Source of the DNA: Aphanomyces cochlioides
Lineage: Eukaryota > Oomycota > Saprolegniomycetes > Saprolegniales > Verrucalvaceae
Direction: 5' to 3'
DNA length: 64,000 nt
NCBI GenBank assembly: GCA_019828595.1
Contig: JAHQRK010000021.1
Coordinates: 744,001 to 808,000, forward strand
A program made the position numbers and the translations under genes. Below are positions 10,758-21,888 of this stretch, piece by piece. Position 1 is the first letter of the stretch. Every line of letters begins with the position of its first letter. The notes beneath the pieces are model-generated. The model saw nothing but the letters and a program-made list of their open reading frames with translations. It was not told the origin of the DNA and searched no databases.

Positions 10758-11758
10758 CTATAGCTTGGCATATTCCAGACATGAATTTTTCATCCCGAGC
10801 ACGCATGGGAAGAACCAAGATCGCCAAATGAACTCGTCGAGGAGTTCAGGGATGTTGTCCTTGGCCACACCTCGCATTGCTTTCATGTGCTGACACGCAT
10901 TTCCCAGACGCCTTCGATAGTTTGCGTTTGGGCGCCATTCGAGGGATTGACGAAGTTCCTCGAATGGTTGACCCATTGATGCGAATAGTTCATATCTAAG
11001 AGCAATTAACAGAAGTGAAGAATTCGGTATGTACCTGCAAGGATTCTGTTGTTCTCTAAAGTGTGTCTTTCATTCGATGAAACGTATGAAGAGAACTTGT
11101 CTAACATGATCAGAGTCCCAGGCTTCACATGTTGCTTGAGTATAGCAGAAAGTGTGTCGTTGGACCTATCATTATAAATCAAGCGGCCAACCACTTTCCC
11201 GTGGTTCTTTCCACTCTCCCAAACAACCAGTAGTCTTGGTAGTGACGACCGCGATTATATTTTGAATTCCAAGAGAGGTCTCATCTATCTCGACGATAGA
11301 CCCCTCACCCCAATCTACACAACAGTTTCAGATGACAGTTTAATAACCGATAACCTTGCCTTTGCGTCGCCACGCATGAGTTCGTGCGAGCATAAGTCTC
11401 GACACTCACCGTATAATTTCGACACCGTTTTTTCCGCGACGGCGACTTCCTGGGCTGCTTTATTCACCCGTCGCTGAGCAGCCCAGCAATAAAGTAGTCG
11501 CACTACTTTTTGCATGCTTATATGGAATTTCTGGAAGAAAGTCCCAGTTCGCACACTCAGCTCGGTTTTTGAGCATGATGCTCGATGACATCGCCATCTC
11601 ATTCCTGAGAGGCGCATAGGATTCCCGCATTTTTTGCAGTACATAATAGACTTGAGGAGCCCTGCCTCCATGCACCACTGGATGAAGCGTTCATCCGTTT
11701 TCATTGCGGTTTGAAGCGCATCATAGGAGAAACGCGCCGAGTTCGATGTCGTAGCCAC
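10758..11758 (-). pseudogene. Merlin (IS1016-like) DDE transposase, frameshifted
   Basis: An intact 5' part (11758-11315) encodes FIQWCMEAGLL, a zinc-ribbon-like C-x2-C (CKKCGNPM) and C-x4-C (CHRASC), then the helical segment KVVRLLYCWAAQRRVNKAA. The DDE core follows in other frames: VEIDET (about 11278-11292, first acidic triad residue), VGRLIYNDRSNDTLSAIL and [25 protein letters not shown] followed by TQTIEGVW, and LLDEFIWRSW. This order is characteristic of Merlin/IS1016 transposases, which cut and paste DNA. At least three frame changes and a stop inactivate it, unless some are tiny introns. Confidence 0.78.
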
Positions 11759-11929
11759 TCATGGCTACTGTCGAAAATTTGAGGTGAATGCGGGGAGGAA
11801 TTGCAGCTGAGTGACTTCGATTGAAATCCCCCGCCCAAAGTTTCGCGGTTGTTTTCATTATCTGGACGATTTCTGTATTATTATCCAGATTGTGGATAGA
11901 TAACTGTTATTTATTTGAATTAAATACAA

Positions 11930-12475
11930 ACGGAGAGATGTTGCGGCAGAGCCGTTGAAGACAATACGACCAAACAACTTGCCAGAACCCCGCTCAACCC
12001 CGCCAAAAAGCCAATACTCAGTGTATCGACGCCCCCTTTGGTACTTGGGCTTCTTGGCCAGAGAGGTCTCGTCAATTTCGACGATTTTTTCCTGGACCCC
12101 CTATCTACATAATGAACATTAAGTTTTTTTTCATTTATCAATACTTACCTTCATTTCATCGCGGCAAATTTCCTTGGAACAGACGTCCCTCAATAAACCG
12201 TAGATGTTTCTCGCGGTAGCCGCACTAACACGTTTTTCTCGTGCAGACTTTGTGACAGGCTTCTGGGAAGCCCAATCGTACATGATGCGGACAGCAACGT
12301 TAATTGGGCAGCGCATTCACTCGAAGAATGATCCTTTTCGCACGCTGATCTCCTTGTCATTGCAGTTGACCTTACGGTAACGCCATCGGCCAGCATAGAT
12401 AGACACAGGTTGCACACATAAGGGACAGTATAGCCCCCCTCGCAAGAATCCAACATCGATGCACCATTGGATGAA
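11930..12475 (-). pseudogene. Merlin transposase, second divergent copy, truncated
   Basis: Reading from 12475 downward in shifting frames gives FIQWCIDVGFL, a stretch ending ISVRKGSFFE, then RIMYDWASQKPVTKSAREK, then KIVEIDETSLAKKPKYQRGR (about 12064-12110) and YWLFGGVERGSGKLFGRIVF. These are the HTH-like and first DDE blocks of Merlin. It differs enough from the copy at 10758-11758 to be another subfamily. Its 5' end is cut at 12475 by the MITE copy that follows. Several stops; no C-terminal half. Confidence 0.75.
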
Positions 12476-12990
12476 ACTCCACTGGAATCATCCATTCACT
12501 GAAATAAAAACAAGTTTTGCGCTTGGTTGGGTGAAACGTATTTTGAGAAGAACACTGTTTTAGGCTGGCAAAACGCGCTTTCGAAAAAGATGTTCAGAGG
12601 TATTTTTGAGTTAGGGCGAGGGTTGTTTTACAAGTTGGGTCAGACCAGTCACAAGATGCCTTCGTCCTTTTCGATAAGTGACAATCGAGTTAATAGCAGT
12701 GGTCCCAGGCCATTGACTCATAAACCTCTTCACAAAATCAATCGAGAAGGCGCGTCCTCTAATCGTTTGTCGAACACGCTGACGCGGCCACAATCCGATA
12801 TCATTGCTCCACAACGAATGCTTTGTACATAAAGCTTTCCATTGGCAGAAAAAAGTCGTGTTCGGCTGTCAACCAAACGCGTTGACTTCTTGTGAAAACA
12901 CTGTATTGACAAATCCAAAATCCAATTTTGTCACACACACAGGATTCTGGCTTCAAGTGAATCCATACAGTGTTTCATCCGAACGCATCC
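12476..12990. mobile_element. Second copy of the GGGTGCGTTTGG MITE, left end lost
   Basis: About 515 bp aligned with 4463-4978 over its whole length, with scattered substitutions (for example the shared block TTAGGGCGAGGGTTGTTTTA). The first ~40 bp, including the left terminus, are absent where it joins the Merlin remnant. The right terminus is decayed (CCGAACGCATCC instead of CCAAACGCACCC). It is therefore immobile. Confidence 0.85.
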
Positions 12991-13031
12991 ATAGGTTTTG
13001 TGCGAAAACATGTGAGAGGCTGGTCGGGAAG

Positions 13032-13629
13032 CACACAGGATCGAAAACATGACCGGCGTCATTATCCGTAAAAAATTATAACCGGAAATAAACACAATTG
13101 ATGGAGTTTGCTGGTCGGGAACTGCTTCTGTTTTCATTTTTGGATTGAAGCTCTTGCAAGTGGCATGGAAGTTGGTCCCGTGGTGGCCGCTGTCTCGATT
13201 GCTGTGGCCGGTGTGTATTGCTGTCTCGTCTTCGTCGCTCCATGTCAAGACAAGCAAATACAACAAACTCACAGTCTCTCAAGTTGACTTGTCAGTCCAT
13301 CCAACTGCATCCTTCATCTGCTGACCCTTTTTGGGCCGCCCAACACAACCTTCATCTGCTGACCCTTTTTGGGCCGCCCAACACAAGTCTTCTTGTTACA
13401 CGGAGCATCTTCCGAGATGCTGCTACTCACGGCAAACTCCTACGACGGAGAAGATGGACCTTGGACATCTCAAGAGAGACCTGCAGATGAGTCAGAGTGT
13501 GTGACTCGATGTGATGTACCGATGCCTCGATTGTCATTCTTGGTGTACACAAAGAACTCATCCGTATTCCGGATAGAAATAGCCAATCATAACCGACTCA
13601 ATCGTTATCATGTTTGATCCTGTGTGGAG
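13032..13629. mobile_element. Small element nested in the left terminus of the Harbinger transposon
   Basis: The sequence interrupts the host element's terminal repeat and has its own short inverted ends (CACAGGATCGAAAACATGA and, inverted, CACAGGATCAAACATGA). No coding frame is convincing. The exact borders are uncertain by about 5 bp because no clear target duplication is left. Confidence 0.65.
13311..13386 (+). repeat. 38-bp tandem duplication
   Basis: Two identical 38-bp units beginning CCTTCATCTGCTGACCC, at 13311-13348 and 13349-13386, inside the nested element. Confidence 0.9.
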
Positions 13630-14358
13630 GAATTGCACAGGAGCGGGTGTGGGACACCCTCTTTGACCAAAAAAACACCCTCTCTCATGGAATACGTAGA
13701 GTTACTTAAAATACCGTATAGAGCACTTAAAATTGTCAGAGATGAGGGGCCCACTCTGAACACTTCTATTGGCTAAAATGCCAAAAACTCACGATAGGCC
13801 ATAATCTCTCTTTATTCAACGCCAAAAATATCATTCGACCATTCGATACTGATGTCAACTGGGATGGAGAACCACAAGCGTCGGGGGTGGTGCCGTGTCG
13901 ACGGTTGCATCCACAAGGGGCCATTTTCCACCAACCAATTCCCACAATATTTTACTAGTATAAAGATGCACCTTGATGTCAACTGGTTACCGATACGAAA
14001 CGATTAACGAAAAACTCGCAGGCTAGTGTTGTGCATATCCAACGAGTGTCAGTTGCACTTTGGTGCTTTTTCACCACACGGAAGCCTTGCTCAAGGCTGA
14101 GCTGGTCGAGAGCCGACCTGATAAACCTCAAACTCCCAAAATTATGCTTCTGCTGGGAATTGATTATGTCATTGACAATAGGGAGATTTCGAAGTGCAGG
14201 TTTACCTCTTCCTTCTGTACTGCACCTGTATCCTCTCACAACAAATACATGTATGGAATACTCCCAACAATTGATATAGTCTGCAGTAGAATTGAGGGAT
14301 TGTATGGATTGGATTCTGCACCCACAGATCACTCGGAGAGCCAGATCCAGTTTGGTAA

Positions 14359-15066
14359 ATGCAATCAAAGGAGAAGCGCCGCAACTGGACTGAGGCAGAA
14401 GACCTCATCCTTCTCCGTCAAGTCTTGCTTCGACCGTTCCAAGCAAGGCATGGAGACGTCATGGCGTTGTGGGATCGGATTGCAGAGACTCTTTGCGATG
14501 AAGAGAGCTTTCAACGTCTGGTGGATGGAAAGAAGTTGCAAAGCAGATTCAATCATCTCATTGATAAGCACCGAAAGTTTGATAAGCAAGCTCTTAGGCT
14601 ATCAGGTGTAGAAGAAGAGGAAAGCGAGACATCGATGATTCTCGACGACCTCATTCAGCTCGTTGACGACGCCAAGATAGAAAATGCGAACGACAAGAAG
14701 GAGAAGAAGTTGGAGGAGAAAAAGGCCGAGGCTGCTGGACAAATAATTCGCGACGAAACAATGAAAACTTGCAAAAAGCGCAAGTCAGATGCGAATGACG
14801 AGACTCGTGGAAATCCAAATTTGGCTCTGATTGAACTTATGAAGGCTGAATACATGTCCGAAATGGAGTTCCGTCAGAAGAAGATGGATATTAAGAGAGC
14901 TCAACTCGAACAAGAAGCTGAAAAACGACGACTTGAGCGTGAAGAGAGGCAAAAAGATCGTGAGCTCCAATTGAAACTGGCTGGATTGGAAACAAGAAAC
15001 CTAGAGCTGAAGCTAGCAGAAATCGAGGCTGCAAAGTGGCAACGTCTGCATTCGAACAATGATTAA
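14359..15066 (+). CDS. Myb/SANT-like DNA-binding protein of the Harbinger element
   Basis: An intact 235-residue ORF. Residues ~8-70 form a Myb/trihelix-like domain: RNWTEAEDLILLRQVLL, then ALWDRIAETL, then QSRFNHLIDKHRKFDKQA. From about residue 75 a strongly charged coiled coil (many E/K/R) runs to the C-terminus. PIF/Harbinger elements carry such a Myb-like partner, which binds the termini and brings the transposase into the nucleus. The gene is convergent with the transposase (50 bp between stops) within the same terminal repeats. No intron is needed. It appears functional, unlike its partner. Confidence 0.85.
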   Translation: MQSKEKRRNWTEAEDLILLRQVLLRPFQARHGDVMALWDRIAETLCDEESFQRLVDGKKLQSRFNHLIDKHRKFDKQALRLSGVEEEESETSMILDDLIQLVDDAKIENANDKKEKKLEEKKAEAAGQIIRDETMKTCKKRKSDANDETRGNPNLALIELMKAEYMSEMEFRQKKMDIKRAQLEQEAEKRRLEREERQKDRELQLKLAGLETRNLELKLAEIEAAKWQRLHSNND

Positions 15067-15115
15067 CATGGATATTCTTGAGTAAACACGAGAAGAAATG
15101 CATTAGGGTGTTATG

Positions 15116-16251
15116 CTAATTAATGTAAAAGACATGATGCACACAAATATTCCCCCAACGATGGCGGGACAGAGTTAAAATAGCTTGATATTTGATTGCC
15201 ACGGTAGATACACAATGCAAGTTAGTCAAAAACATTGCCACACACACAAACTTGCCAACTGGAGAGAGTAAAACTTTTTGTTGAAGCTTGAACATGACAT
15301 TTGCCCATAGCGTTTTCATCCTTCCAAAGTTCCATTCAACACTTTGACGACTCTGTCTCATGAATCGGTTGAATGCTGCCTCTTGATCTTCGAGATTGCT
15401 GCCTTTGTAGCCCACCATAATCCACTTTGACAGTCCATATGCAGGATCGCCATAGATCATGAAATCATCAAATATTTCTATGTTCTCGTCAAAGTAAGAA
15501 AGCAGATTACTATGACGTAACAGGGTCGTGTCGTGACGGCGGCCTTCGAGGGGGCCATAGAAATGGATGCAAAGACCATCAAGGGCTGTCACACCTTGGA
15601 AGTTTAAGCAGTGGCGCCTCTTGTGGCCACTGTAGACTTCTTTTTGCAAATTCAGACCCTCTGCTACATTGGAAATGGGGCGACATGTTTTCACTTTGGT
15701 TCCATCGGAAAAACAATACACATTCGTTGTTGGGGCACCTTTTTTGTGGATTGCAGTGGCATAATGCATGAGTCGGGCACGGTCAATATGCTTTGCAAAG
15801 TAAATCGTTTGTTTCCAGTTGTTGTATATCAAGTCCACCATAAAGATATAGATTCGGCACAAGGCTGGGATAGATCGGCCATAGACATCATATCATAGTA
15901 AGCTACAGGGTACTTCAGTCGGCGGAGCATTATGCAAAGAGCTTCGACGTCAGGAACTCTGTCACCATCATAGGTAATTACAACACTCGGTACCTTTAGC
16001 GCTAGACAAAGACGAAAAATACTCTGACGGTCGAATCGAAAGGACAGTTTTGAGTCGGCATCGCGCATGGTTTGCAAGGAGAACCGAACGTCAGGGACAA
16101 GGGGACGCTCGACAAAGCTGTATGATATAAGAGCTTCAAGTTTGCGAAACGCAAACTTCTTCTTGCGATTCTTTCTCCACCACAACAGAAGAAGTATAAG
16201 ACGCTCTTGCTGCATTTCCAAATGACGACTGAGCTTATTCCTGTTCGTCAA
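15116..16251 (-). pseudogene. PIF/Harbinger DDE transposase with a single frameshift
   Basis: The N-terminal frame (16251-15829) covers a basic start, FVERPLVPDVRFSLQTM and RRLKYPVAYYDM. It is followed in another frame (from about 15870) by GRSIPALCRIYIFMVDLIY. The family's continuous YYD...FGRS...LCRI block is thus split by a one-base shift near 15870-15885. Downstream the DDE residues are present: FSDGT (first D), GPLEGRRHD, IYGDPAYG (second D) and SVEWNFGRMK (E). The end VHHVFYIN is at 15116. Except for the frameshift it looks complete (about 375 residues). A sequencing error cannot be excluded. Confidence 0.8.
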
Positions 16252-17156
16252 GAACGTCAGTATCTTACGGTTATGGACATCTATCCGTAAATCACTTTGA
16301 GGGAATAGAATATGAACTTGTCGAAATCATCATCTTGCAGTCAGTACCCATACCCACACCCATATACGGCTACAGGTAATCTATGGGAATCGACATTTCG
16401 AAATCTCTCTAATGAATCCATCGATTCTGTCGGTAGGGGGCGCTGTGAGCTTGTATTTGACTGCCGCGAGCAAGTAGTCTTCGGAGACATTCGAAGCCAT
16501 TGCAAAACCAGTCACCTTGAAAACTGCATCATCCACCTCGTCATGAAAATGTAACCGGATATATTATCCGGATAAACTTATTAACAACGGTCGAGATCAT
16601 CGAGGGAACCAGCTCATTTTTGGCCTCTGAAATTGGTTTGACCTGACATGGGTATATGTATTTTTGTAGTATTTTTCACGCTGGACCTGATTTCGTAGCT
16701 AATTCGCTCTGAAAACCAATGCCTAATGAGATATGATACGAAAACGATTAGAATGGTTGTCATTTTTACTTGCGTGATTAAATAAACTGAAATATTAATA
16801 TATTTGGTCCATTCTCCGTATATAATATTTCACAGGTTTATTGTTACTGGAACTCCAATTCTGACTGATATATGGTGATTGCACCTGCAGACACGGCAGC
16901 ACTCTTTGTCGAATTCACCGATTTCATCAAATTACTGCGTATTTGGGCATTGCTACCTGAGCTTCTTCATTATCTACGGGTGTACTAAACACTTTTTCCC
17001 AGATTCCATGAATTCCCATAAATTTAGATGAGACATGCGGGTTCCCTCGATGGTCTCGACCGTCGTAAGGCTATTTTTCAGAGAGGGTGTTTTTTTGTCA
17101 AAGCGGGTGTCCCACACCCGCTCCCGTGCAATTCGTGCTTCCCGACCAGCCTCTGA

Positions 17157-20146
17157 AGTCGCCATATGACACTTTTTTAGAGATGACAAAAATATTTCTG
17201 TTCATAATCAAATATGACACCTTGATAAACCAAATTTTGAAAGAAAACATCTGCTGCAACTATGATAGAAACATGATCATTTTGTATTGGAGTGTGATAG
17301 GAAATCTATCACAGTGCCTGAAATCCATTTTCAATAAATGTTTTTGACTTGATTTCAGTATACAAATCTGAAATGTGCAAAATTCTCAGCAACTGTGATG
17401 GAGATTCTATCACAGTTGCTCGCTCAACAAACGAATATTGGCAGATATCAAGCATCATGCACTTGCATGCTTAAAGTCTAGCCGACAAATACAGAAGCCC
17501 TGAATCTTTGTTGAACGTCTAGCACAGATATAACTTATACTAGCTGCAACACAACACCACGTTTGCTGACGTCTCAATCGCCCACTCTCTTGATTATTCG
17601 AAGCATATTCAAATGGCTAAAGCACAAAACACAGTAGATTTCTTGAATTTCGTACGATCCATGGATTAAAGCACAAGCAATAGTCAAAAGTAATGATGAC
17701 GGGTTTGATCTTCACATCTTCGCCTCCAACTCATTATCCTATCCACTTTTGACGTTCCAACATCAAAGTTTAAATGATTCATGAACCTTGTGGATTCATG
17801 TTGCATATTGAGTGTGGGATAATTCAGTTGATTATTGCTCTACTGCCGACTTCTCATGAGGTAGTGGAGAGATGCGAGAACTGTCACAATTCTTGTGTGT
17901 AAAAAGTAATTAAACTGCAGTGCAGGTGTTCAAAGTGTCGATTTTGACATTTGAATAGCCCGGGTTGGGGAACAACGAGCAATGCATACCGAGTACCTCT
18001 ACGTGTTAAGTGTAATCAAATGATTCATTTTCTGTCTTTCTTGTACGGGTGTTAAATTTATCTGCCAAAGCTCCATGAGGTTCATGGTCTGTTTTCATAT
18101 ACCAAGTCAATTCATTAGATTAACTTCCAATCATATTGCGTTATATGGTGTGATAGGAATCCTATCTATATACATTAGGGGTTTCAAAGTTAACCAGAAA
18201 ACAGGAAAGAAACCAGAAAGTATGCCTATTTTTCTTCATTTTCGTCTAATCATATTATCGGAGCGAGAGACACTCATTCAACAGGATACGCATGTGATTG
18301 CTGCATTTCCAGCAACATCTTTTTTCAGTGTTCTCTACGACATGAATCTCAGCCTCCTTGGACATCATTTAATTGAACAAGAGCGTCACCAGTTTGCTCT
18401 CTTAATAAAACTGAAGGTTTCGTGAGTGGAGGAGAACCACAAGAACGCATCTTTCACGAGAAATACGTAAGAGATCAGACAAGAAAACAGAGGAAATTTT
18501 CTGAATTATATCCAATCACATAATTCATTTCGATGAGACAAACTTCTGTGCTTCAGCTTTGAAACTCCCTACTATTAATAGTCTTGTTTTTGATTCCAGA
18601 TAATTTTATCCGGATAACGTTTCCTCAGTAAGTACTAGTACTGTACTACTTCGTAGTCAACGCCTTGCTGCGTTTATGGGACCTCCTCCAGAAGGATCGA
18701 CTCGAGAAGAATTTCGTATGTCCTACTTGGAACATGTTGCGGCGCAATCTATCGATTGTACGTCATTTTGTATTGTCTAGCCATTTGATTTGGTTTAGGA
18801 GTTGATGTCAATCCCTTGCATCGATTGACTCAAAGATTGGAGTATTTCTATGGTCGTGCTGAAAATATGCTTGACATGGAAGTTGGGGCTTAGATCCCTG
18901 AGAGAATGCATACTTGAAGTGAGCATTTTTAGTTTGTGTGCGAGGTTGTCGCCAATCAAAATATGTTGCGTGGATTTAAATGATCAAATATATGAGATAT
19001 ACTGGGAGAGTACGGACAAAAGTGATCTTAGGACGAACACTGAATGAGAACAACGAATATGACTGCTCCATCGACGAAAATCATTGCCGTCAACGCGATC
19101 TCATTTTGAACTTCACGAAATATTGTTCAAAATTTGTGAAATTAACCGGCAAATGGTGTAGTATAAGAGTACGACCTTCAAAATACAGTGGTGATAACAC
19201 CGTAAATTTGTACCTCTTTAAAATAATATTATTGGCAACAATGGAAATATATAAACTATTAGGGTTAAAGTTCAAAGGAACTGACAAAGCATCATCAACG
19301 ATTCACACATTAAAGAGGTCATTATCATGCAGAGTGTTGTAAAAGAAGTGTTAATCGGTTTAGATGATTTGAGGATTGTAAATGTTATGGAAGACGGATT
19401 TGACGGCACGATCTATTTTTTGTCCACAGGATCTCAATTATTATATAAATTTACTTCGAAGTACAAGATTGCTATTTGATGGCATTCAACTGAAGGCACA
19501 AACTACACCGCGTAACTGAACTGAATTCAGAGAATAGAGAGATTTCAAAATGTCATTTCCCATTAATTTCCCATGCCTGGTACAGAATCCAATCAATCCA
19601 ATCACTCATTTCGACTCCAGACTATGTCCATTGTTGCGAGTTTCCATAAATGTTTTCATTGTGAAAGGATATGGGAACAGGTCCAGGTAACCTAACGTTA
19701 CTCCTCGAAATTTTCAAATATCACAAGATATCATAACTTGTCACAATAGGTATTGTGATTTCCGTCCAAACTTGCCAGTTTGAGGCGATTTTTGGAATCG
19801 ACGACAAATCAACGGGACAGTCTGATTGGCTACAAATATCCGTACTATCATTTGATTGGCTGAAAATTGACCGAAGGATTGCTTGTGCTGCACATGATAC
19901 GGGTCGCACCACTCTCAATGAATCTTTATAACCTCGTAGAACGGCCCCACCTCCTAGAACATTCTGAGCAAACGCTCTTTAGCTTGAGTGTAAGCAGAGT
20001 AGTGACATCACAAGTTGCACCAGCGAAGCGACGAATCTTTGTCGATATCGTGGACCGTCCTGTTCCAAGTTTCAACCAAGGGTCAAAATAATCTTCTAAA
20101 TTTTATAATTGTATAATGTTTCGAAGGTCCGGCGATTCTCTGGCGG
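17157..20146. other. AT-rich stretch, no confirmed gene
   Basis: Contains a perfect-stem hairpin CAACTGTGAT / ATCACAGTTG (17391-17419), a TTATCCGGATAA palindrome (about 18606) and a 120-codon frame at 18980-19342 without recognisable motifs. At 18670-18893 two pieces of plausible coding sequence (AAFMGPPPEGSTREEFRMSY, then LTQRLEYFYGRAENML) could be joined by a ~46-nt GT-AG intron beginning at about 18760. This may be a gene fragment, but it has no recognised family. Confidence 0.35.
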
Positions 20147-20149
20147 TTG

Positions 20150-20939
20150 ATTGAACCAATTGCCGAGAGTAGTAGAACACACATTCTCCGGAAAACATCG
20201 GACAAATATTGCCGTTTATATGCATCCACAGAAAATTTGTCCTGTATTTTCCAAAATACTCAAAATTCTTTTCATGATTTAATTATTTGTATTACTACAT
20301 TTTGTATGAAATAAAATAAAGTTTGAGTGGAATGCGAATGGAATGCAATCCACAGAAGGATTTTTCTGCGGGAAAATGAGCCAATCACATTTCGAGAAAA
20401 TCCCAAAAATAGCATCAAGAGAACCAAGGAGCAAAACACAGTCTGGCCTTGACTGACGTTTGACGAGTCGTAGATAAGATGCAATATGATGAAGAATCTA
20501 TTGCTAAGAAGTGCAGCACAACAAGCTAAGATAGTGAGAAGCCTTGAGCAGTTGAGGTGTTGTATTCCCTTTTCTTTCTGTCCACGCAACGCGATGTTTC
20601 ATTTCAACTTATGGCTGGAATCTACTAGCGTGGTTTTATCACTCATCGTTATATTAGAGATATAACACCCTTAGAACAAACACTAAACTCTAAGGTAGTC
20701 TCAAGTATGCTGATGATTGCCTGCCTTTTGAAGTCAATAAAGGCATTTTCGATTGCCTTTTGAGACTTGCACGTTAGAGTCGCTGTCTCATGACTTGTGT
20801 TTTTGGCCAATTAAACACCGCACAACTTTTAATAATTATTCATTGGCTGAAATATACATAGTAGGATTATTTTTCTGTGAATTCCGAAGACAAGTCAATA
20901 TAATATATTGTGTGTTCTACTCCCGGCGATTGGTTCAAT
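20150..20939. mobile_element. MITE-like element, 790 bp, TTG target duplication
   Basis: Termini ATTGAACCAATTGCCGAGAG and, inverted, ATTGAACCAATCGCCGGGAG, extending to AACACACA, flanked by TTG at 20147-20149 and 20940-20942. The 3-bp duplication suggests PIF/Harbinger mobilisation. No coding capacity is convincing. Confidence 0.75.
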
Positions 20940-21075
20940 TTGGAATTTGTTCTTTTCCCGTAAAAATCAATGCCTTTCTTAATTAATAGTATGACCTTTG
21001 AAAACTGATATCACTATTTTGAAGGACGACTATGAACTTGTGCAGGTTCATATTTCCTTGCCACACCAGAGATCC

Positions 21076-21594
21076 ATGCGTCATTACCGCATCGAGTCGC
21101 CGTATCCACGTAAGAATCCCGAGCTCTTTGCCCGCGTGAGAGAGTATGAAAAGAGTCACCTCGAATAGAAAGGCTCATGGTCGTCTTTCTGTAGATGTAT
21201 CCGTCGGAGGAGTGTATTGGGGCCGTGGAAGAAAGTGTGTCTCGAACGACGACGACAAGAACAGGAAAAGCAAGCGTTGGAGAGTCCGAACAAGGACACG
21301 ACGTACAAGACTGAGAGTGAATCACCTGAAGAGTCAACGAGTGTACCAGCTGTGGATCCTCTCCTCGCCCAAAAGGAAGCTGAAGTCAAGGTAGAGACAC
21401 ACGTCGGTCTTGTATGACTCACACGTTTGTAGGAGCTAGAGACTAAACTGAAAGAGCTGCTGGAGAAAAAGCACATACAATTTGGACTGCTCAAGGCCAT
21501 ACTCATTGAGGAAGCTCGTGCCAAGGCAAAACCTCCTGTCTCACAGGTGCCAGAACCCAACCCTGCCATGCCACCTCAACCGCCAACCTCCTGA
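21076..21594 (+). CDS. Small spliced gene, charged coiled-coil protein of unknown function
   Basis: A three-exon model: 21076-21143, 21195-21390 and 21433-21594, with introns of 51 nt (GTATGA...TTCTGTAG) and 42 nt (GTAGAG...TTTGTAG). Phases 2 and 0 fit. The product is about 141 residues: MRHYRIESPYPRKNP at the start, an E/K/R-rich middle (LERRRQEQEKQAL), a predicted coiled coil (ELETKLKELLEKK) and a Pro-rich tail (NPAMPPQPP). I do not recognise it. The model rests on frame continuity across both junctions. It lies 295 bp before the tail-to-tail BT1 gene. Confidence 0.6.
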
Positions 21595-21888
21595 ACCGTA
21601 CAGCCAGCCAGCCCACCTACAAACCTCTAACCATCTTTTCATTACAAACTCCGATCGTAGAGCGATAATATCTGTAACACCGAGCGACTTAATGAGTCAG
21701 CATGACCCCCCGTGGTTGCTATTCTCTTCTATTAGACCAGCCCAACTTCGCGGTATTGATGATGCTCAAGGGATCAAAACTAGGAGCTATAAGCGCCATC
21801 AGTCCATCAAATGCGTAACATGAAGCAAGTAGTTTGAATTGAAAACAAAAGTATTACACAGTTTACGAAATTCACACGACGTATGCAT

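Larger units (their letters stand above)
13016..17153. mobile_element. PIF/Harbinger-type transposon, 4.1 kb, with nested insertion
   Basis: The termini are long inverted repeats. The outer part GAGGCTGGTCGGGAAGCAC is at 13016-13034 and, inverted, at 17135-17153. The inner part GAATTGCACAGGAGCGGGTG is at 13630 and, inverted, at about 17115-17134, continuing into ACACCCTCTCT. TGA flanks both ends (13013-13015, 17154-17156), a 3-bp duplication as in PIF/Harbinger. On the left, the two parts are separated by a ~595-bp insertion; on the right they are contiguous. Cargo: a Myb-like gene (14359-15066, plus) and a convergent DDE transposase with one frameshift (15116-16251, minus). Confidence 0.85.

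Noticed and set aside
14060..14611. 183-codon frame overlapping the Myb-like gene
   Set aside because: Overlaps the well-supported Myb-like frame, and its product has no domain; a shadow frame.
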